Part shown: positions 24,601 to 38,079 of the stretch, piece after piece
Layout of the letters: each line of letters starts with the position of its first letter
Numbering within the stretch: the stretch's first letter is position 1
Origin: Bretschneidera sinensis
Taxonomy: Eukaryota > Streptophyta > Magnoliopsida > Brassicales > Akaniaceae
Direction of reading: 5' to 3'
DNA length: 64,000 nucleotides
NCBI GenBank assembly: GCA_023935145.1
Contig: CM043702.1
Location: forward strand, 56,648,501-56,712,500
Notes under the pieces: generated by a model
Seen by the model: the letters and a program-made list of their open reading frames with translations, nothing else
Told to the model about the DNA's origin: nothing
The model's database searches: none
Program-made: the position numbers and the translations under genes

Positions 24601-25854
24601 AAGAAAAGTTTATGTAGTAAAGTCATTGAGAAGTACAAGGAGAGGTCAAAAACAAATAAAATAAATTATAATTGAAGATAACTATAAGTGAGGAATTTGG
24701 AAAATAGACTTATAGAATGGAGTTTGTTACCTATGAATGGAAATTACTAGTTCATTTAATACCTAATTGATGTTGTTAAATGGATTGGTAAAAAAAAATT
24801 AAGAGATACTAATCAAATTGGAGTTTGCAATGATGAGTGAGGTACACTAACGACACTACTTTTATTGGTGAAGTATATAAATTTTCCTTGGTAAGCATAT
24901 CCTATTTGGTGATGGATGAACTCAAAACGGAAATAATAATGGGAAATCTGAGTTATAACTAAAAGATATGTTAAGCAAAAAGAAACTAAACTACTAAATG
25001 GATTAAATTGATTGAGGGATACTAGGAAATTATGTGAATGAATGGAAAGTTGAGTTGTAGTGGTGTAATGACTAAATTATTCCCTTAGTTAAATTAAAAC
25101 TGTGAAGTTTACAACTTGAGGAATTGATTAGAGACCTAAACTGATCTTAGTGAAATTTATAGTAATATTGTGAATGAATTCTAAGTATTGTATCTATTTA
25201 GAAAAAAGCTGCTAAATGATAAATGAAGTTGAATGGTCGGTAAGTGACCTTTAGTGGAGAGGTGTTTTGGGAAAGATGTATAAATAAAAGTTTAACCGCA
25301 ATTGAAGACCCTTGAAGCATGAAGTTGAGCTAGAAACTAAAAAAAAAAAAAAAAAAAAAAAGAGCTAGAGAAGAGTGTGAGAAGGTGAAAATTTAGATTT
25401 TGAAGTACAAGAGGAAATTGAAAGATGTAAGAAAGGAGTAATTTAAATAATTTCTGTGTATTTATTTAAAATTTGTGGTCTAAAGAGCTAGTTAGGTGAT
25501 TGGAGGAATCTAATGGAGGAGAAATAACAAATTATAAATATGAGTAATCAATAGGAAGGTGAACACTGCTTATTAACTAAATAGAGCTTTTAATTAATTC
25601 GAGTTAAATTTATTAAAATAGTATGTTAGTTTATTTCAGTAATTAGATGGTTTGTTGGAATCAATATGGAGAAAAATCAATTTGTTGGTGAAATAAAAAT
25701 TTAATATTGTGACAACTAAAATTTTGAATAAAATAGAGAAATTTAGAAGTGTAATTGAGAATATGAGAAAAACTTGGGAAACAATAAATTTTGATTATTT
25801 GCGGACTCTGGTCAAGAAAATTTTGAGAAAGAAATTTTATTAGTGGGGGAGAAT
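21622..25854. other. Interior of the LARD-like element, no recognisable genes
   Basis: This 4.2-kb stretch is rich in A and G on the plus strand and full of stops in all frames. I could not recognise gag, protease, RT, RNase H or integrase motifs. A pure A run lies near 25340-25361. It ends in a purine tract (TTAGTGGGGGAGAAT, 25840-25854) directly before the 3' LTR. It is either a truly non-coding LARD interior or coding DNA decayed beyond recognition. Confidence 0.6.
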
Positions 25855-27573
25855 TGTATAGTTTGATATTTTACTAATTATATGTGTGCCAATGAAGTAA
25901 ATTTATAATTCTATATGTTGGAAACTTATCTTTTGTTAAATGAGGGGTAAATTAGACATAAAATACAAGAGGTATATGTATAAAAGCTAACATTTTCTTA
26001 TAGAGAAATGAATTGTAGAAACAATTGAATCTTAGTAGAAATAACTAGGAAAAACAAGGATATTGGTTAGTAAATTAAATAAAGAACTTAAAGAAGGGCT
26101 AAAGAGTAAAAGCCATGAATTTAATGGTCGTATATAATGCTCAGAGACCTAAGAAAACAGCTAAACACTCTCATTTTCTCTAGAATTTTCGAGTAAGAGA
26201 GAGAGAGAGCAGAAAATTTTCTCCATTCATATTTTTGGAGAAACCCAAAAATTTACTAACTTTGTTTAAGCTCACCCCCTCATGCCACAAGTCCACTTGC
26301 CCCAAAACTTCACAAACCATCTACCGCCATCCAGGGGAGGAGTTCGGATTGGGAGGTGAGGCCCCATGAGTGGGGCACGGTTGTGCATGGGGTCCATAGG
26401 GTTCTTCGCTCCTTTGTTTTTATTTAGCCATTTTTTATAAATATTTGAGGTATAATCATCTTCCAACCTATTTTAAGTAAAAGTAGACTTAAGAAAGTTA
26501 ATTTTTTTGGCTTTGTTTGAATTGATTTAGATTTAATTTGATGATTTTTGAGTTATTTGAAGTTAGGGTATGAATTTAATGACAAACTTGAATAAATTTT
26601 AAGTTTTAGAATGAAATAGTTTTAATTTGTTTATGGGTAAAGTTAATTATGTAATTTTAGGTTTATGAAGTGTAAAGATTGTTGAATTCGAAGGAATTAT
26701 TTGAGTTGAGTTGGAGGAATTGTTGGGCAAACCTAGTGTTAGAAGTTTTTAAGATAAATCTAGAAAAGAAGAAGTTGTGGAGATTAATAAAACAAATCAT
26801 TCTAGTTAATTTTGAAACCTGAGAATCCTAAAATTTCTTGTAAATTAACTTTGAAATTACTTTAGTAAATTAGAAATCCTTGTTATGAAGCATAAACTTG
26901 CAATTTGATAGAAAAGGAAAAAGAGTAAAGGAAAGTAAACATATTATAACCTTGGAAGAATTTTGTCTCTAATTGATTTCAATAAATTATTAACCAATTA
27001 ATAAGTAAGAAATGAGAATGAGTTAAGGATGTTAGGCATAAATTTATTGGAGTATGTTGAGATAGATTGTAAATGGTTATATAGGTTGGTTTTAGCATAA
27101 GGAAAAATAGGGAAAATTCCGAAAAATAAGGGAAGTTCTACCGAAATTTTGGTAGAATCGCTCACAAAGGTTTTCTAGGTTTAAAGAAATAAATTATATT
27201 AAGAGAATTTTTTTAAGGAGGAAAGTAAATAGTTCAATTTATTATAGTTTTAGTTGAAATTCTTAAAGAATTATCAAATCCTTTTAAATTGTCAAAATGA
27301 ATTAATTGCTTTTGTCATTAGATTGAAATTTTGCACACATGTATACATACATCATAACATATCCTGAATATTTTCAGTGAAGGTCATGGAATTGATTAGC
27401 TTACTAGTATATTCTTTTCTTAGGTGGTGTTTCAGGAAAAGGTTCGAGTATTATGCTGGTCTAATAAGCATCTTTTGTGGTAGCGTCAAAGTGAGTTCAA
27501 CTTACTCTTAGTAAGCGTGAAAGATCTAGAAAATCCTAAGGTGTGTAATTAAACTTGGAATATAAATAGTGAA

Positions 27574-27606
<33 letters not shown>

Positions 27607-27638
27607 TGTATTGTGAGTATGTGTTTTCAAGTATTGAA
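25855..27638 (+). repeat. Left part of the 3' LTR of the LARD-like element
   Basis: It starts TGTATAGTTTGATATTTT and follows the 5' LTR from 10998 to about 12826, including the shared GA run and AGCTCACCCCCTCAT. Where the 5' copy has a TA run this copy has a TATG microsatellite (27575-27611). The alignment stops at TTGAA, where a CACTA terminus begins. Confidence 0.85.
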
Positions 27639-27659
27639 CACTACAAAAAATTCCGTATA

Positions 27660-28190
27660 CTTACGGAAAGAATCTGTCGATAAAGACCAAAAAACCGTTG
27701 GTATAGACCCGTTTGGGCTATACCAACAGTTTTGAAAAGCGTAGCTATAGGGATATACCAAAGGATTTCTAACTGTCGGTATAGACAAGAGAGCTTTATT
27801 TACGGTTGTAATTTTTGTCGATATAGGAAAGGAAGCTTTACTTACAGTTTTTAAAACCGTTGGTATAGGTAGTACATCTATACCAACGGTTTTATAACCG
27901 TAAATATAGGTAGGTTCTACTGACAGACAAAATCCGTCGATAGAGGTAGTACATCTATACTGATAGTTTTATAACCGTAAATATAGGTAGGTTTTACTAA
28001 CGAACAAAATCTATCGGTATAGGTAGTACGTCTATACCGATAGTTTTATAATCGTAACTATAGGTAGGTTTTACTGACCGACAAAATCCATCGGTATAGC
28101 TCCTCAACCTATACCGACGATTTTATAGCTATAACTTTAGGTGAGGTTTACTTACGGTTTTTATTCATCAGTATAGGTTGTTTACCTATA
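27660..28190. repeat. CACTA subterminal repeat array
   Basis: Many direct and inverted copies of a motif near CTATACCAACGGTTTTATAA and its reverse AACCGTTGGTATAGG are spaced about every 50-70 bp. In En/Spm elements such arrays bind the TNPA-type protein. A T run (28199-28231) closes the region. Confidence 0.85.
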
Positions 28191-28196
28191 TAGTTT

Positions 28197-28232
<36 letters not shown>

Positions 28233-28447
28233 TGTTTACCTATTTAATGCATAATATATAAATAATCACACAAAAATTATATGAAGAAGTTTCATTATTT
28301 TAAAAACAATATGCAATAATTCAAAAGATTAAATCTTCTATATATAATCTAACATTAACATATTATATAGAGGAGAACATCTTTGAAATTGAATAAAAAA
28401 ATCCATGATATATTAAATGTTTGAGATCCTAATACATAAAAACTCCA

Positions 28448-31400
28448 TCACAAAAGTTGCAGCAGTACATGCTCTAACTGTTTTATATCTTCTGAATCAA
28501 GATCGTCCTGTTGAGAAAATATATAAAACCTAATTAGTCTAAAAAATACAATACCAAGCCAAAAGAAGAAAAAAAATATGTCTCTATAGTCTTTAGCACA
28601 TTTTGATAATAGATGGAAAAAAAAAACTTCATTCGTGCAATCCATCATCATTGTTCAAGCAATAGATTGGAAAAAAAAAAAACCTCTGACACTAACTATC
28701 TTGTGTTATATTCTAAAAATATAACCAAACCAATAAAAAGGAACACATAAAATTCAAAATTAAAAAAAAACAATAACTTTCACTAACCCATTTGTCTAAT
28801 AACCTGCTTTTCACAAAACCCCCTACTTCCTAACTATTCTAACCCCCCATCCCCAACCAAAAAAGTATAAAAAGCAGAAAAACAAAAAAACTACTCACCA
28901 AAAACCATGTCAAGCTGCCAAGAAACAAACAAAAATGTGGGGCTTTACACTTTCCCTTTCAAATGATTTATGTAGTCCTAAACTAAGATTTTGTATTATC
29001 TTGATATAATACTACGTAAATTATCTTCCAATTCTTTATTTGTTACTGACAGGAGCAACACAACATCTTAAAATTAAATCGCCGAGATAAGGCTTTAAGT
29101 GCATTTAGCTTTAAAAGAACTAATGGCCTTAGTCTCGATTGAAAACATGTAAATTGGGGGACTAGGGTTTGCCTTGAAAGGAGAAAAAATTATTTCTATG
29201 CCATTATTGCAATTTTAGAGCTCATACTTATCACTGATCAAAGCATAAATTGGAAGTAGTTAATGCCTTTACTTCTCTAATTTCTTTCTTTACCTAGAAA
29301 GAGTTTCCTCTTTCAGTAAGCATGCTTGGCATTAGCCTGCAAATTGGATATAATAGTAACAAGTGTCAAATATCAACCGAAAACAACCCAAACATCCCGA
29401 TCAAGCATTGCTTGGAACTTCCCAAATTCTTGAATATCATAGGACTCCCTTTGTCAGTATAAGTTTTAATAATGAAAGATTTTATAAGAAGCTTCAAACT
29501 TTTCATATATATAAGCATAAGAGAGTATATTTTTACACTGAAATCGTACAAGAGCTACAAATCAATGGGAAGTTGTGAGGTAATCATGAATCTTTAGAAC
29601 TTTAGCAACATTTATTCTCCTAAGAGGAAAAGATAGTTACTTTACCCACAAACACCCATACCCCCACTACACTAATAATAAAACATTACATCGAGCATCT
29701 AAAATGGACAGGTTATTCAAAATTACCAAACTTATTGAACAATTTGCAACCTACATCAAGATTAAAAACATCCCCTAAAGACCATATTAAGTTAAAACAG
29801 TTATGCAACTATATAAGCTGTTAATACCATTTTGTCTCCAATTCCAACATACAACACTCCTTATACTCAAGTAGGTAATACATCTTTCAATTTCATTCCA
29901 AATTGTTTGGAGTGAAATCCTTGACCCTATACAAACCCTTCAAACACCATTACACGGTCAGTGTTCCCCTCTCAGTTCATCAAATAAGCTCGTAGTTCTA
30001 ATGTTCACAATCCAACATCAATTCCCTCAAAATTACCACTACCAATAACCACAAACCAAAAACTAAATAGAAGTATTGAATATACAAAATTAGCAATCAC
30101 AGTGACGAATTCTAATTCTAGGAATTTCAAAAACAAACTCTAAATAGCCAGGGGAAAAAGGCATTACATATATTTGTTTACATGCATAAAAACAATACTT
30201 ATAAAAAAGAGTAAGTTTTTAGTGTAAAAAAATATTAATTTTTTAAAAAGAAAAGAAAAACTAAGCAATCTGCATATGATATACATCAATCAATAATCCA
30301 TAGTATCAAACGATCAAATACACCGAACCAAGCTTGATTAACTCACGATCAAAATAAAAGAAAAAAAATCAATCTAGATCAATGAACAACACGCAAAGAA
30401 TAACCTAATCAAACTTCAAAATCCAAAAAAAAAAATCGAATTCCAAACAAATCACGCATAGATTTCACAGATTGAATACAAACTCAGAATCAATTGGACC
30501 AAAGAATAAGCATAATAAATTAAAGCATTAAATTAAACATATGTGATCATGTATACGTTAAACATATGACTTCGAGCAGTACACTTACCTTCTTCATTCT
30601 CATCAATCTGATGACTTCCACCCGAAGAACGTGGATTTACTAGAGGTGAGTTGTTTTGAACACTACTTGCATCAAGAACTTGTTAAAAGTAAAGGAACTT
30701 GCAGTATAAGTCAGATCACTTAGATCATACTTTAACTATTTTATTAAATGCACTTATAAGAAAAACTATTTGATTCAATGCCTTCAAATTAAACAAAACA
30801 CAACGAAAACAATTAAGGAACACACATTCAATTGGAGGAATGAATTGCCAGTGAATGAATCATATTTTCAAGATAAGAAATGAGCCATACCTATTCTTCC
30901 GAGTTGTCTGCTTCCATTATAAGATCATCACTGTTCTTGTGAGGAAATATTCTATGTATCATTGATGCAAGGCCATGAATTGCTTCCTGTAACCTCCCAA
31001 TTTTTTTTCACCATTTTGGTATAGTTATATGGCTCAGATGATGAAGTATTAGGATTGTTAGAAGAGGTGGTGATCTTTCCCAAACAATGAACACACCCTT
31101 TTTTCTATGGTCCTTTTACTTGAGAAAGAACATTATCCTTCCAAGAGGGGTTTGAATGTGAAGTTTTTGAACTACCCGACTCATTCATATACTTCTTCAT
31201 TAATTCATGAGATTTGCAAAAGTAAAAATAAAAAAATGCTATCAATTAGTGCAAGGTACTAGTGTATGAAAGTAATTAACTATTAAACAACAAATAGAAG
31301 AAAATTGTATATACCCAATTATATTAATAGGCTAATGAGTACCAAAATAGAAATCAAAGTACAAACCATGTCTTGAGCTACGTTCTCACTCACGATGCTC

Positions 31401-32305
31401 CCATATTTACGTGTACAACTTAGAATATAAACTTCTATAACTAAGGGTTTTTGGCAATTGTTCTCCACAATCTATAATAACAAATGTCGTAAAAAAAAAA
31501 ACCAACACATCATAAACCTTATCTTTCTAAATGACATTGGAGTGTATATATATATATCTTTTCTTGATTTAATGTCGAAAATGATTTTGTGCTAGTGTAA
31601 TGAAGGTGTCATCAATTTTGCAATGGTTTTCTTTGTTTTCTAATTTATTTCCTATGAATGCAAAACACAAGTAATTAAATATGTTAATCATCACTAAACA
31701 AGTTGAAAAATCTCAAGTAAAAAGAATGGGAACTTGCAGTAATATAAATTAATATCATTACAAGAATAATGACTTGCAGTCTTTTTTAAGTCACTTTATA
31801 AGTACAAATGTATTTAAGTCATACCATTTCTTTTTCAAATTTCAATTTCTTTGTTTCATTCTTCCATTGCCTTCATTTCTCACCCATAATAGCAATTATA
31901 TGCTTCTTGATTGTTGGGAGGCATGGATCAAATTCGAATTCTGCCTACAATCAAATAATAACATTAAAAAATCATCAATTTTTTTTATATGTAGCAAATC
32001 ATCAAATTAAATAACAATGAAGCAACATTAGAACAACTTAGTTATTTATGCCTCTATAATCTTCCACATTTCTTCTCTATTTACTAATGGCATATGAATC
32101 CATGGTTCTTGATTAATTGGTGCAAGGTGAGACATTCTAACCATGGTACAAATAAATTAATTAAGTGTTCCCTTATCATCCCCAACTGGCTAACCATTTG
32201 CATTTACTTGGAAAAGAATTTTCTGATCTTTTGACAAATGCCACATATCAGTCATGTGTTTGGTACTGTGTGTCTTTCTACGTTTGCGAGGGGCATCTAC
32301 TTAAA
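28448..32305 (-). pseudogene. Transposase_24-like (TNPA-type) gene of the CACTA element, decayed
   Basis: Minus-strand pieces in order: near 32300-32140 a stretch with RKRRKTHSTKHMTDMW and then VNANGQPVGDD; near 31950-31860 FDPCLPTIKKHI; near 31190-31060 GSSKTSHSNPSWKD. These follow the plant En/Spm Transposase_24 pattern (RGPTRMHDVW, then LGQPIGDE, then a late KFDI-type segment). Later possible exons end at 30589 (SGGSHQIDENEE, donor gtaagtgt) and run 28507-28448 (acceptor caacag, ending DSEDIKQLEHVLLQLL and a stop). Several stops interrupt it. The intervening DNA (28510-30580) shows nothing else I recognise. The family call rests on short motifs; the exon chain is uncertain. Confidence 0.55.
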
Positions 32306-33400
32306 CAAATACAAGATACTTAGGAAACATATTAATAAAATCTAGTTAATATTAGCAAATTAAAGTTTTTGTTGTTGTATAGTTTGCTTATTGTCCAGTT
32401 TCCAAGTTGTTTAGTTTTTCATTGGAACATTTCCTTTCTTCATTTGTCAACATTTCAAGTTGTATAGTTCTCAAGATAGAAATTCAATAACATATAAAAA
32501 AATTTATACCTGATAATGAATGTTTCTCAAGCTGTGGCTGTGGTACTTGATTGTGTAGATGTTGTGTTTGATTATGAGGCTATGTTCTAGTAGATTCATG
32601 TGTCTGTGTGCTATAGGATGCATGTGGTTCTTGTATAGACTCAGCTTGCAACTAAGAATTCAAGTTTTCACTTGAATGTATAATATTCAAGCATCTACGA
32701 TTTCCCATTGGAAAGTCTAACGAAGGAGGTCCCAAGTAAGAACTTATTACACTGAAGGTACATAGGAACATTGCATATATAACACTTGCACAATTAATGA
32801 CCAGAAGAGAATTTTCATAAAAGTGGACTAAATCAAACATATGCATATCGTTAAGAAATCTACTTTATTACACTTCTCTCATAGATGCAAAATGAAGTCA
32901 TTTTATAAAGAAAATTTTGGGAAATGAATATTTAAAAATTTATACCTTAAAAGAAGGCAAGATTCTAGAAAAATCCTTTAGTTTCCCATTTAACCACACT
33001 TCCTTACTACAAACCAAACACAAAGGGAGAATAGTTCCTATTAGTGAATGCCATGCATGGAAGAAAAAAAAATCAAACTTAAGAAAATTAAAGTTGTTTT
33101 TATGCAGAAATTATTAGTATGATACTCTCGGGACAAGTATGAAACTATATGCCAATTGACTATCAATTTCACAATCATTCCTAGTTATATGTTAATTGTT
33201 TAAATATTAAAAAAACATCATATAATGATGGCTTATATATTAAAAAAAATCATATGATAAATTTTTTTACATAATAAAAAATAATATAAGATTTCAGTAT
33301 CATATTAAGTCATCTTCATATTCATCTTCTATTGGATTATCGTCCATAAGCTCATCTTTCATCTCTAGTATGATACCCACTCCACCACCACCACCACCAT

Positions 33401-34725
33401 TGTTGTGAGTTTTAAATTACTCGCAAGCACATGAGTCGTTTACAATATAGTGTTGTGCAAGTGCGAGGTCGAATCCACAGGGAATTGCGTTGTGAAAATA
33501 TTTTTATCTAAACTAATCCTATTTTAACCTAGTTCCGAATTTTGTATTATTTTGTGCAAAGAAATATAAACTTAAACTAAATTGGTTTAAAGCAAATGAT
33601 AAAAAGACTAAGGTTTTTTGAATCCATCCCACCCAAGTAAAACATATATTTTCATGTTCTATATAAAAATAATCAAAAAATTCCATGAATCCAACTTTAA
33701 ACAAAAAACAACGAATATCCCAATTAAACCAAAAGCATCCAATGTATCCGCTTTTAACAAATCACAAAGGAAATCCAATTTAATCGAAAATAATTCGATG
33801 TATCCATCAGATGAAACACAAGGAATATCCAATTTAACAATTAAAAGCAATCAATCATAAGATTTACTCAAATAATTGAACAGAACATTTATGCTAAAAA
33901 CATTAGAATTATTATGCGCAAATCCGAAAATATAATGCTAAACAATGGAAAGGCTTCATCTTCAACCTTAGCTGAAGATTTTAGCTTCTCATAATTATGA
34001 AACTAAAGTTCACAATACAAGTGCTAAACATTATACTTTAAAACTAGATAAAAAGAAATAAATTACTATACATGAGAGAAATTTCACTCGTTGTTGGGCG
34101 GCGCTTCCCCGCGTGGTAGTAAAACCTTCAAGGTCCACCAGAATGCTAGCAGACGTCCACCGGATTACACCAAATGGCCCAGGAATTGCACCATGAATGA
34201 TGAAGTGAGATAGTGCTTTTATAGGGAGAGTCCCGGAGCACAATGGGTTGCAAATTCGATGTGGGATACTGCCCGAATGCACTCGATCGCAGCATGGTGC
34301 GATCGATCGCATGTTGGTGCACTACAAAGCATTTTTAACCGATGTGGGATGTGCAAGTGTGCACTTACGATTGATCGCAAGTCTGGTGCACTCGATCGCA
34401 CTAGACATCTTCAGCTCGACCCTTGTCTACTAAAATGGCCATAACTTTCTCTAGAAAAATCATTTTTATGAGCCGTAAAATTCTTCAGAAAATAGACTTT
34501 CGGATCTTTCCAAGAATATATGGCTCATCTCCTAGTTATTTCTAAATCAATACAATAAAATCCACAAAAATGACTAATCTGTATAGGCAATTCTGGCAAT
34601 TTTAGTGAACTCCTTTCCCAGTGCTTGTAAACCTGAAAAACAACGAAAACAACTCAAAGTAACAACTTCTTAAGCTAACAAATGTAAATTAAGTGGCCAA
34701 AATATGTAATATTTGGCACTCATCA
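33401..34725 (-). repeat. 3' LTR of the Athila-type element
   Basis: On the plus strand it reads TGTTGTGAG to CACTCATCA. A less AT-rich island (34080-34440) contains repeated GATCGATCGCA-type motifs. Several overlapping open frames there are non-coding, since the same block is repeated in the other LTR with indels. Confidence 0.92.
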
Positions 34726-36190
34726 AATGCCCCCAAACTTACATTTTGCTAGTCCCTTAGCAAACCAAAATAAAAAACTAAATGAAAAACAAAGAACACA
34801 AAGATAAGTTCATTACTCATGGTATCCAAAAATTTAAGGAGCACTCAAAATCATGAAATTCATTCATGAGCAAGCTTAAAAAAATCTAACCTATCTTCAC
34901 AATGAATAAGAATTTAAAACCTAATTACTTACAAGAGGCATGCTAAGACATCACAAGCTTGAATCAATGTAAAGTGAATTAGCATATACTAATGAGGTTT
35001 CCAAATAAGTTCAATGTACAATGTTTCCACATCTCAAGATTCACAGAATTTCTCATCAGAATGAACAACGATGGCATAGTTTTATTTTATTATTATTTTT
35101 TTCTCTTTTTTTTATAAGACTCTGCTATGTTTAGTTCCCTTAAGCTTTTTAATTGACCCATGTAACGAGTGTTGAGTCAATGACTCCCAAACCAGATGGT
35201 TTTACGTGTAAAGACACCCCTAAGGACTTACTAACTCGAGTTAAGAAGGCTACGAAACTAAACTGTCCTTAATTCTACCAAGCAAAATTTTCGCCTTTTG
35301 ACGTGAACACTCACTGCTTACTGAGGCAAGAGGTCCAGTTACTCAGCGAAAAATTTCACAATGATCATTTTGAATAAAATTTCCACCTTTTGACGTGAAC
35401 ACTCACTGCTTACTGAGGCAAGAGGTCCAGTTACTCAGTGGAAAGTTTATTGATGATGGTCTTTTTTTTTTTTTTTTTTTTATCTATGCCCAAGTGTTTA
35501 TCCAACAAGTCATCCCGTTTCAGTTAAGATAAGAAACATACACATTAACATCACATGTCATACCTCACACAAATATTTGCTAATGTGCGCGTGTTAGATT
35601 AGATCAAACATGTAAATTCTCGAATGCCTAAAGTAAGTAACTAAAGTTTAAACTCTATCATCATATCATTTGTTCAAAGTTTTAAACTCACCAATGAAAT
35701 CACATCACAATTTTTCAGATCAACCAAAACTTTCAGACGAACATGAACATGCATTTATCTTCACTAAAAAAAACAACAACAACAAATTAGGACAAAGTGT
35801 GTGAAATATATCTCCCATACCCCCAAACTTAAGTTACATATTGACCCCAATGTGTGAATAATATGGAAAGAGCTGATCTGGGATATGGAGAACTATCTGG
35901 ACTGGTATGCCTCATAGTATACCCCCAAACTTGAATTGAAGTACGCGTTGTACCTGAAAAATAACGACTGAAAAACAAAAATACTGGAAATAAACATTAA
36001 TCATAAATATGTAAAATAATAAATAAACATAAAGGATAAGCTGTGGGATGCCTCCCATGAGCGCTAAGTTTAAAGTCTTCAGCCAGACTCTCCATAATAG
36101 ACGACATTCAATCTGAGTAAATAGAATCCTTCAACAATATCGTCTCAATGTCCGGACTCCTCAACTCCAAGAATGGTTTTAGCCTATGTT
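34726..36190 (-). other. Non-coding 3' region of the Athila-type element
   Basis: This lies between integrase and the 3' LTR, where some Athila relatives carry an envelope-like frame; no such frame is visible here. It holds three exact copies of CCCCCAAACTT (34730-34740, 35820-35830, 35922-35932), the first being the working polypurine tract. A unit of about 70 bp (CTTTTGACGTGAACACTCAC and onward) is duplicated at about 35294 and 35386, and a T run lies at 35461-35480. Confidence 0.75.
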
Positions 36191-36193
36191 CAT

Positions 36194-37225
36194 TTACCTT
36201 GAACGTGTTACTATTCTTTGGATCCTCAATCTCGATGGCCCCTGAAGAAAAATCGTCTGAATAATAAATGAGCTTGTCCATCGAGATTTGAACTTGCCTG
36301 GAAAAAGATGCAGACGTGAGTTGTAAAGAAGAACTTTTTGACCCGACTCAAAATCTCGTCTCAAAATGTTTTGGTCATGAGTCTTCTTCATTTGTGCCTT
36401 GTATGACCGTGCATACTCGTATGCATCATTCCGCAGCTCCTCTAATTCATTGAGTTGGAGCTTTCTTTGTGAGTCTGCCTTTGAAAGATTGAAGTTCAGC
36501 TGCTTAATAGCCCAATACGCACAATGCTCTAATTCTACCGAAGGTGACATGCCTTTTCGTACACAATACAATGGGGAGACATGCCAATTGGCGTCTTGAA
36601 GGCTGTCCGATATGCCCATAGTGCATCAGTCAATCGCAGAGACCAATCCTTTTCTACTAAGGTTCATAGTCTTCTCCAAAATTTGCTTGATCTCGCGATT
36701 GGAAATTTCCACTTGGCCACTCGTCTGAAGGTGATATGGGGTGGCAACCTTGTGTGTGATGAAATACTTCTTCATCAACTGCTCAAAAATTCGGTTGCAA
36801 AAGTGCTTACCTCCATCACTTATGATTGCTCGAGGCGTACCAAAACGAGCAAAGATAGTATCCTTCAAAAACTGTACCACAACTCTGTGGTCATTGGTCT
36901 TGCATGCAACAGCCTCCACCCATTTGGACAGATAGTCCACAGCAACCAGAATGTACAAGTAGCCAAAGGAGTTTGGGAACGGTCCCATAAAATCAATACC
37001 CCACACGTCAAAAATCTCAACAATCAGGATAGGGTTGAGGGGCATCATATTCCTCCTAGAAAGACTCCCTAGCTTTTGGCAACACTCACAAGATACACAG
37101 TAAGTGAGAGAGTCTCGGAACAGGGTAGGCCAATAGAATCCACACAGTGAAATTTTCGCAGCGGTATTTTTGGCACTGAAATGGCCTCCACAAGCATGAT
37201 TATGACAAAAGGCGATGATATTAGA
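36194..37225 (-). pseudogene. Integrase of the Athila-type element
   Basis: On the minus strand the zinc-finger part reads [10 protein letters not shown] and [11 protein letters not shown] (about 37205-37075). The catalytic core has [12 protein letters not shown] (first Asp), [11 protein letters not shown] (second Asp) and [11 protein letters not shown] (Glu), so the DDE triad is present. The C-terminal part continues to 36194 through a frame change near 36620. A TAA just upstream (37224-37226) separates it from RNase H in the same frame. Confidence 0.85.
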
Positions 37226-37852
37226 TTAGTCATGCTCAGGAATACACCTTCTGATGTTCTGATCGGTATAATACTTGAACAGGTAAGGATCATCCCAGAA
37301 AAAATATTTTACCATAGCCAAAAACTTTGATTTATCTTGTCGCCCCCAATGTAAAGACATTTGACCGGTGACAAGATAGTTCACTATATCAGCAAACCAT
37401 GGAGTGAGATTGTGAGCAATGTGCATCAACTGCTCATCAGGAAAGGTCTCAAAAATGGGAGTGGTGGCCTCAGTGAAATCCACAATCAATCTAGACAAAT
37501 GGTCCGCCACCACATTTTTGGAACCTTTCTTATCCCGAATCTCTATGTCGAACTCTTGAAGTAGCAAGATCCATCGGATAAGACGAGATTTAGCATATTT
37601 TTTAGAGAAAAGATACTTCAATGCTACATGGTTAAAGTAGATAATGACTTTAGATCCTAACAAGTAGGATTTGAACTCGTCTAATGCAAAAACAACTGCT
37701 AGCAACTCCTTCTCAGTGGTAGAGTAATTGAGTTGTGCGTCGTTTAGAGTTCGACTTGCATAATAGATAACATGGGGAAGTTTATCAACACACTGCCCCA
37801 AAACAACTCCAACAGCATAGTCTGATGCGTCACACATAATCTCAAAAGGCAC
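37226..37852 (-). pseudogene. RNase H domain of the Athila-type element
   Basis: It starts MPFEIMCDASDYAVGVVLGQ and continues TEKELLAVVFALDEFKSYLLG, the Gypsy RNase H pattern. The motif normally reading YTDHAALKYL is YFNHVALKYL, with a conserved Asp changed to Asn. It then runs KNVVADHLSRL into the linker to integrase. Confidence 0.85.
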
Positions 37853-38079
37853 ACCCTAGTTGGGTGGCTGAATAATGGGTGTGGACATCATAATCTTCTT
37901 CAGATCCCCAAATGATTTCTTACAATCTTCATCAAATACAAATGGGGCATCCTTCAGTAATAACTTGCACAAGGGCCTGGCGATTTTACTGAAATTCTGG
38001 ATAAATCGTCTATAGAAGTCTGCATGGCCCAGAAAAGATCAAACCTCCTTCACTGTACGTGGGGGTAGAAGATTGGAAA

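Noticed and set aside
34031..34444. Several overlapping open frames in the Athila LTR
   Set aside because: The same block recurs at 42568-42930 in the other LTR with differences that change the frames. The richer base composition explains the open frames.
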